Shown here piece after piece: positions 60,225 to 64,000 of a stretch of 64,000 nt of DNA. Both the position numbers and the translations under genes were made by a program. Below the pieces are notes generated by a model. It was not told the DNA's origin and ran no database searches. It saw only the letters and a program-made list of their open reading frames with translations. Each line of letters starts with the position of its first letter. Position 1 is the first letter of the stretch. Source of the DNA: Impatiens glandulifera. Taxonomy: Eukaryota; Streptophyta; Magnoliopsida; Ericales; Balsaminaceae. Location of the stretch: positions 43,807,382 to 43,871,381 of the forward strand of contig NC_061863.1 of the NCBI RefSeq assembly GCF_907164915.1, written 5' to 3'.

Positions 60225-63200
60225 GATATTACACATAATATCATTTCAGTGCGTCAAAATTTTTGGAATAATAAATTCTTCACATTTAACTGTAGAAAGT
60301 CAGACTGCACCTCTAGAGAGGATTTTCTTAATTATGAAGGATCTTTCCCATCATGGTTGGAACTTGCCCCTAGGGTCTAACAGTTCTCGGGTTCGTTTGA
60401 GCACCAAGTCACCTTCCTTTATGTTCCAGGGCTTGACCTTCCTATTAAAGGCATCAGCCATTTATTTATGGTAAACTTGGTTTTACATAACGCATCTAAC
60501 ATGTGGTCTTCTATCAACGTCAACTGAATATATCAAGATTTTACCTAGTCTTATTCAATGAATAGGGACTCAAATAGGAATCTCAGTGTAGGGATTTCAA
60601 TCTCAATAGGTTGTACGACATCCATATCTTATACTAGAGAATAGGGAGTTTCGTCTTACGATGTCCGAGAAGTCATACAATATCCCATAAGTCAAATAAC
60701 TTCTCATGCCAATCCTTGTATGTGTTGGTCATCTTCTTGATGATCCTAATCACATTTTCGTTAGCTACTTCGACTACGCCGTTAGTTTGGGGTCGATAAG
60801 GCGATGATTTATGGTGCTCAATTTTGAATTCTTTGAGCAAGGATAAAACCTTTCCTTGAAAGTGTTTCCATTATCAAAATAATGGCATGAGGTACCTCAT
60901 ATTTGGCTATGATATTTATGCAGATGAACTTTATCACTTGAGTAGATTTCAGAATCTTTGAGACGCTGCCTTAACTCATATAGAAAAATAGTTGATAGCT
61001 ACGAGTATGAACTCATGTCTATTTGACGCGTGGGGGATAAATTTCTCAATGACATCAATGCCCCGGCCCCCATGTAGAAAATGACCATGGTGATATCATA
61101 CTGTAAAGAAAAGATGTCGGAGTATATTTTTGGTCAGCATAGATCTAGCATTGGTGACAACTTCTTACATAGCTGACAAATTCTTGTTCCATATTTTTCC
61201 AATAATATCCGAGACGAAGTATTTTGTTGGAAAAATCTAATCCATTCATATGTGGACCATATACTCATGCGTGTAATTCCTCTACGATTCGTTGTGCTTT
61301 GGGACCATCAACGCAGAACATGTTTTAACCATCAAAAGATCGTTTATATAGATTGTTATCTATCCAAGCATAATTAGTGGAATACTGGCGCATGACTCTT
61401 TGTTCCTTAACTTGGAAATGGGACAGATATTCTCCATACTCAATGTATTTTTGAAGAATGTTGAACCATGGTTTGATGGACACTTAAATAGAGGCTACCA
61501 CTCCAATTTCTAAATTGGGCTTCTGTTTTTGTCGTATTTTTAGAGGTTTGAGCTTAATTCCAACATTGATTTAGTTCATGGCTGCTAACGTAGCTAAAGC
61601 ATCAGTAAAGCGATTTTGTTTTCTTGGCGCATGAAAAAAAGACACGTAATCGAACTTGTCGATAAACTGAAGTATGCATGTATTATAGGGTTTAAAGATT
61701 TCTCCTCGTACTTGTCATGTTCTGTTGACATAGGATATAACCAGGTTAGAGTCACCAACTACGCCTAGTTTTGTTGCTCCTTGAAATATGCAATTTTGAG
61801 ACCTGAGAGAAATGTCTCATATTCGACTTCATTGTTGGTCACGAAATGTTCCAACTTAATAGAGATGGGGTTATACGTTCCCTTGGGATCTATCAAGAGA
61901 ATTCCAATTACTTAGCCTTCTTATATGAAGCTCCATCAAAATTTAATTTCCACCTGTTTGAAGTGACACCCATTATGTTGTCATCTAGAAAGTTGTGTTC
62001 ATAAGAATGCTCAATTGTGTTGATCTTCCAGGAAGTCTACAACAGTGCTTCCTTTAACAGATTTCTGAACCGTATATATAATATCATATTTAAAAATAAT
62101 CATCATTCATTTAGCGAGTTTGGGCGATAACATCGTTCGCTGAAATAAATAATGGATTGGATCCAACATGGATACTAACTTGATAGGGTGTGCTTGCATA
62201 TAATGTCCCAACCTTTTGGTGACCTATAAAAGTTCCCAACATACTTTTTCAGGTAATGAGTAGTTTAATTCGTATTCGGTCATTCTCTTGCTTAGATAGT
62301 AAACGATGATCTCGAGTCTATTCTTGATTTCTTGAGTCAATAGGCTACTCATAGCCGAATCTGTTACTATGAGGTAGAGAATTAAAGGAACGCCAATCCT
62401 TGGTGGCATAAGGATCAGTGATGACTTTAGATAGTCCTTGATTTTCTCAAATTCTTGTTGATAATCCCACTAATTTTTTTTTATCCTTTTTCAATACCTT
62501 AAAAAGGGGATCACATGTGAGGGTTAGTTTGCTAATGACCGACTAATAAACTGAATTTTCCAAGGAAGCCGCGAACTTCTCTTTCATTTCGAGGGGTAGA
62601 AATAACCGTAATTGCCTCGACTTTGGATGGGTCGACTTCTATTCCTCGTTGAGTAATAAGAAAGCCTAGCATCTTAACAATAGTGACTCCGAACGCACAC
62701 TTTTTCGTGTTTAATCGAAGACGGTACTTTCTAATTCTTTGCAAGAATTTGTTCAAGTTGAGAATGTATCCCTATCGATCTTTAGACTTCACGATCATGT
62801 AATCTATATAGACTTCCACTTCTTTATGGCTCATGTCGTGCAAGATCATAGTTACTACTCTTTGGTAGTAGCCCCAATATTTTTAAGGCCAAAGGGCATG
62901 ACCCTGAAACAGAATGTACATACCTCTGTTATAAAGATGGTTTTTTCTTTGTCTTCTTCAATGATTAAGATTTGGTTATATCCTGAAAAACTATTCATGA
63001 AAGACAATAATTGATTTTTGACGGCCTGATCAACTAGAATGTTGATATGAGGTAAATGAAAGTTATCTTTAGGACTGGATTTGTTCAAATCGCAGTAGTC
63101 TTCAAACACGCACATCCTTCTGTCTTTCTTTAAGACAGGAACTACATTGTTTATCCATGTGGGGTAGTCCACAATTTCAAGGAATATTGCTTCCAACTTC

Positions 63201-63997
63201 TTTTGAACTTCATCTTTAATTTTGGTTACAACCTTAGTTTTTATTCGTCTTAACTTATGTTTGACGGGTTTAGCCTATGGATAGAGGGGAATATGATGTC
63301 GAACAATGACAGGATCTACGTTGGGCATATCCTTGTAAGACCAGGCGAACACGTCTTTGTTGACTTTTAACAATTCTATCATTTCATGGCGTTCGTCATC
63401 ATTCAGAATCTGCCCAATCAATATAATTTGAGGATCGTCTACCGTATTAAGGTTTACTTCAATTGTTGTTTCAGCAACGAAAACAATTTCGTCCTCATGT
63501 TCCAAAAAGTTTTTCATTTTGAAATTAATATCGGATTGAAAGGAAACATCATCATCTGAATTTATTCGAACTATACTCTAGTATTTTATTGGATGCTTTA
63601 TTACAAAAAGAAGAGGACATCTGATCAGGATCGTCGTTAGAAACTTCTTTATTAATTATAGTATTACACTTTTCACAGTAAAATAAGGGGTGTTTTATCT
63701 ATCAACTCTTAGGTTGATTACACTCTTAGGTTTATTAGCTGCCGGTAAGTTTGCAGAATTGATTTCACATGAACTTTTATCATCCAAATCTTCTTTTGTT
63801 ATGGAGGGATCGTTTGTGGCCAACTTCTCCAAGGTTTCGTTCCAATAAGCGGTCCTTTTCATAATCATATTAACATGTGAATTAGGATTATAATAAAAAT
63901 CTAAAAAGAGTTCGAAACCTGGAGAGCATGTTTGTAAAACTTGATTGGAAAATGGTTCAGGAAAATTAAAACACAGTGTGGCTTCCCCTTCTCGCAT
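60225..63997 (-). pseudogene. Ty3/gypsy pol (Tat/Ogre type), decayed, 5' end outside window
   Basis: Minus-strand pieces in order. 63997-63275 is the region upstream of RT (LKVNKDVFAWSYKDMPNVDP). 63196-62532 is RT (VVPVLKKDRRMCVFEDYCDL, FRVMPFGLKNIGAT, YRLRLNTKKCAFGVTIVKML, VRGFLGKF). 62409-62224 is the first RNase H (YYLSKRMTEYELNYS). About 61790-61860 holds TNNEVEYETFLSGLKIA, the second, archaeal-type RNase H signature seen in the Tat clade. About 61310-61090 is the integrase zinc finger (VYGPHMNG, SYVRSCHQC). About 60840-60730 is the integrase core end (HHKSSPYRPQTNGVVEVANE), and about 60440-60330 its C-terminus (KPWNIKEGDLVLKRTRELLD). Numerous stops and frameshifts. The RT catalytic box reads YIDY (62799-62810) instead of Y-x-D-D. 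Confidence 0.85.
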
Positions 63998-64000
63998 AAA

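Overview
This is AT-rich nuclear DNA from a flowering plant, most likely a eudicot. It holds a mitochondrial succinyl-CoA ligase alpha gene with seven exons, a chloroplast x-type thioredoxin, a broken seed-storage legumin, and relics of most plant transposon classes (Helitron, CACTA, LINE, MULE, MITE, and Ty3/gypsy elements of Tat/Ogre type). I see no prokaryotic features, CRISPR arrays, rRNA or convincing tRNA. The species cannot be named from sequence alone.

Layout. 1-1488 is the 3' part of a Helitron carrying an RPA70-like gene and ending in a hairpin plus CTAG. 1489-5680 is non-coding and includes a 980-bp tandem duplication. 5681-15362 is a decayed CACTA (En/Spm) transposon with a TNP2-like pseudogene, a second transposase pseudogene interrupted by an antisense truncated LINE, a subterminal repeat array and the 3' terminal inverted repeat. 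16.8-30 kb is a nest of minus-strand Ty3/gypsy relics: two LTRs of about 3 kb, a partial third, 3' non-coding blocks and a gag pseudogene. 30.9-37.8 kb is a gene island on the minus strand: an uncharacterised membrane protein gene and succinyl-CoA ligase alpha, separated by a foldback element and followed by MITEs. 38.9-41.9 kb is another diverged LTR. 42.45-43.4 kb is the legumin (11S globulin) pseudogene. 43.9-46.2 kb holds a 1.4-kb-period duplication. 47018-50161 is a MULE with an exact 9-bp target duplication, containing a 21-bp minisatellite of about 50 units. 51.55-52.15 kb is the thioredoxin x gene. 54.9-64 kb is the 3' half of a Tat/Ogre-type retrotransposon (3' LTR, long 3' non-coding region, decayed pol) that runs off the window.

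The functional genes are three minus-strand loci: the membrane protein, succinyl-CoA ligase alpha (TCA cycle) and thioredoxin x (plastid redox). They look unrelated to one another. Everything else is transposon-derived or low-complexity AT-rich sequence. The most unusual signals are the GACCGA (TCGGTC) arrays at a fixed position downstream of a conserved TATA box in the retrotransposon LTRs, the MULE with its embedded minisatellite and exon-like pieces, and the triplicated mini-exon at the 3' end of the Helitron RPA gene.
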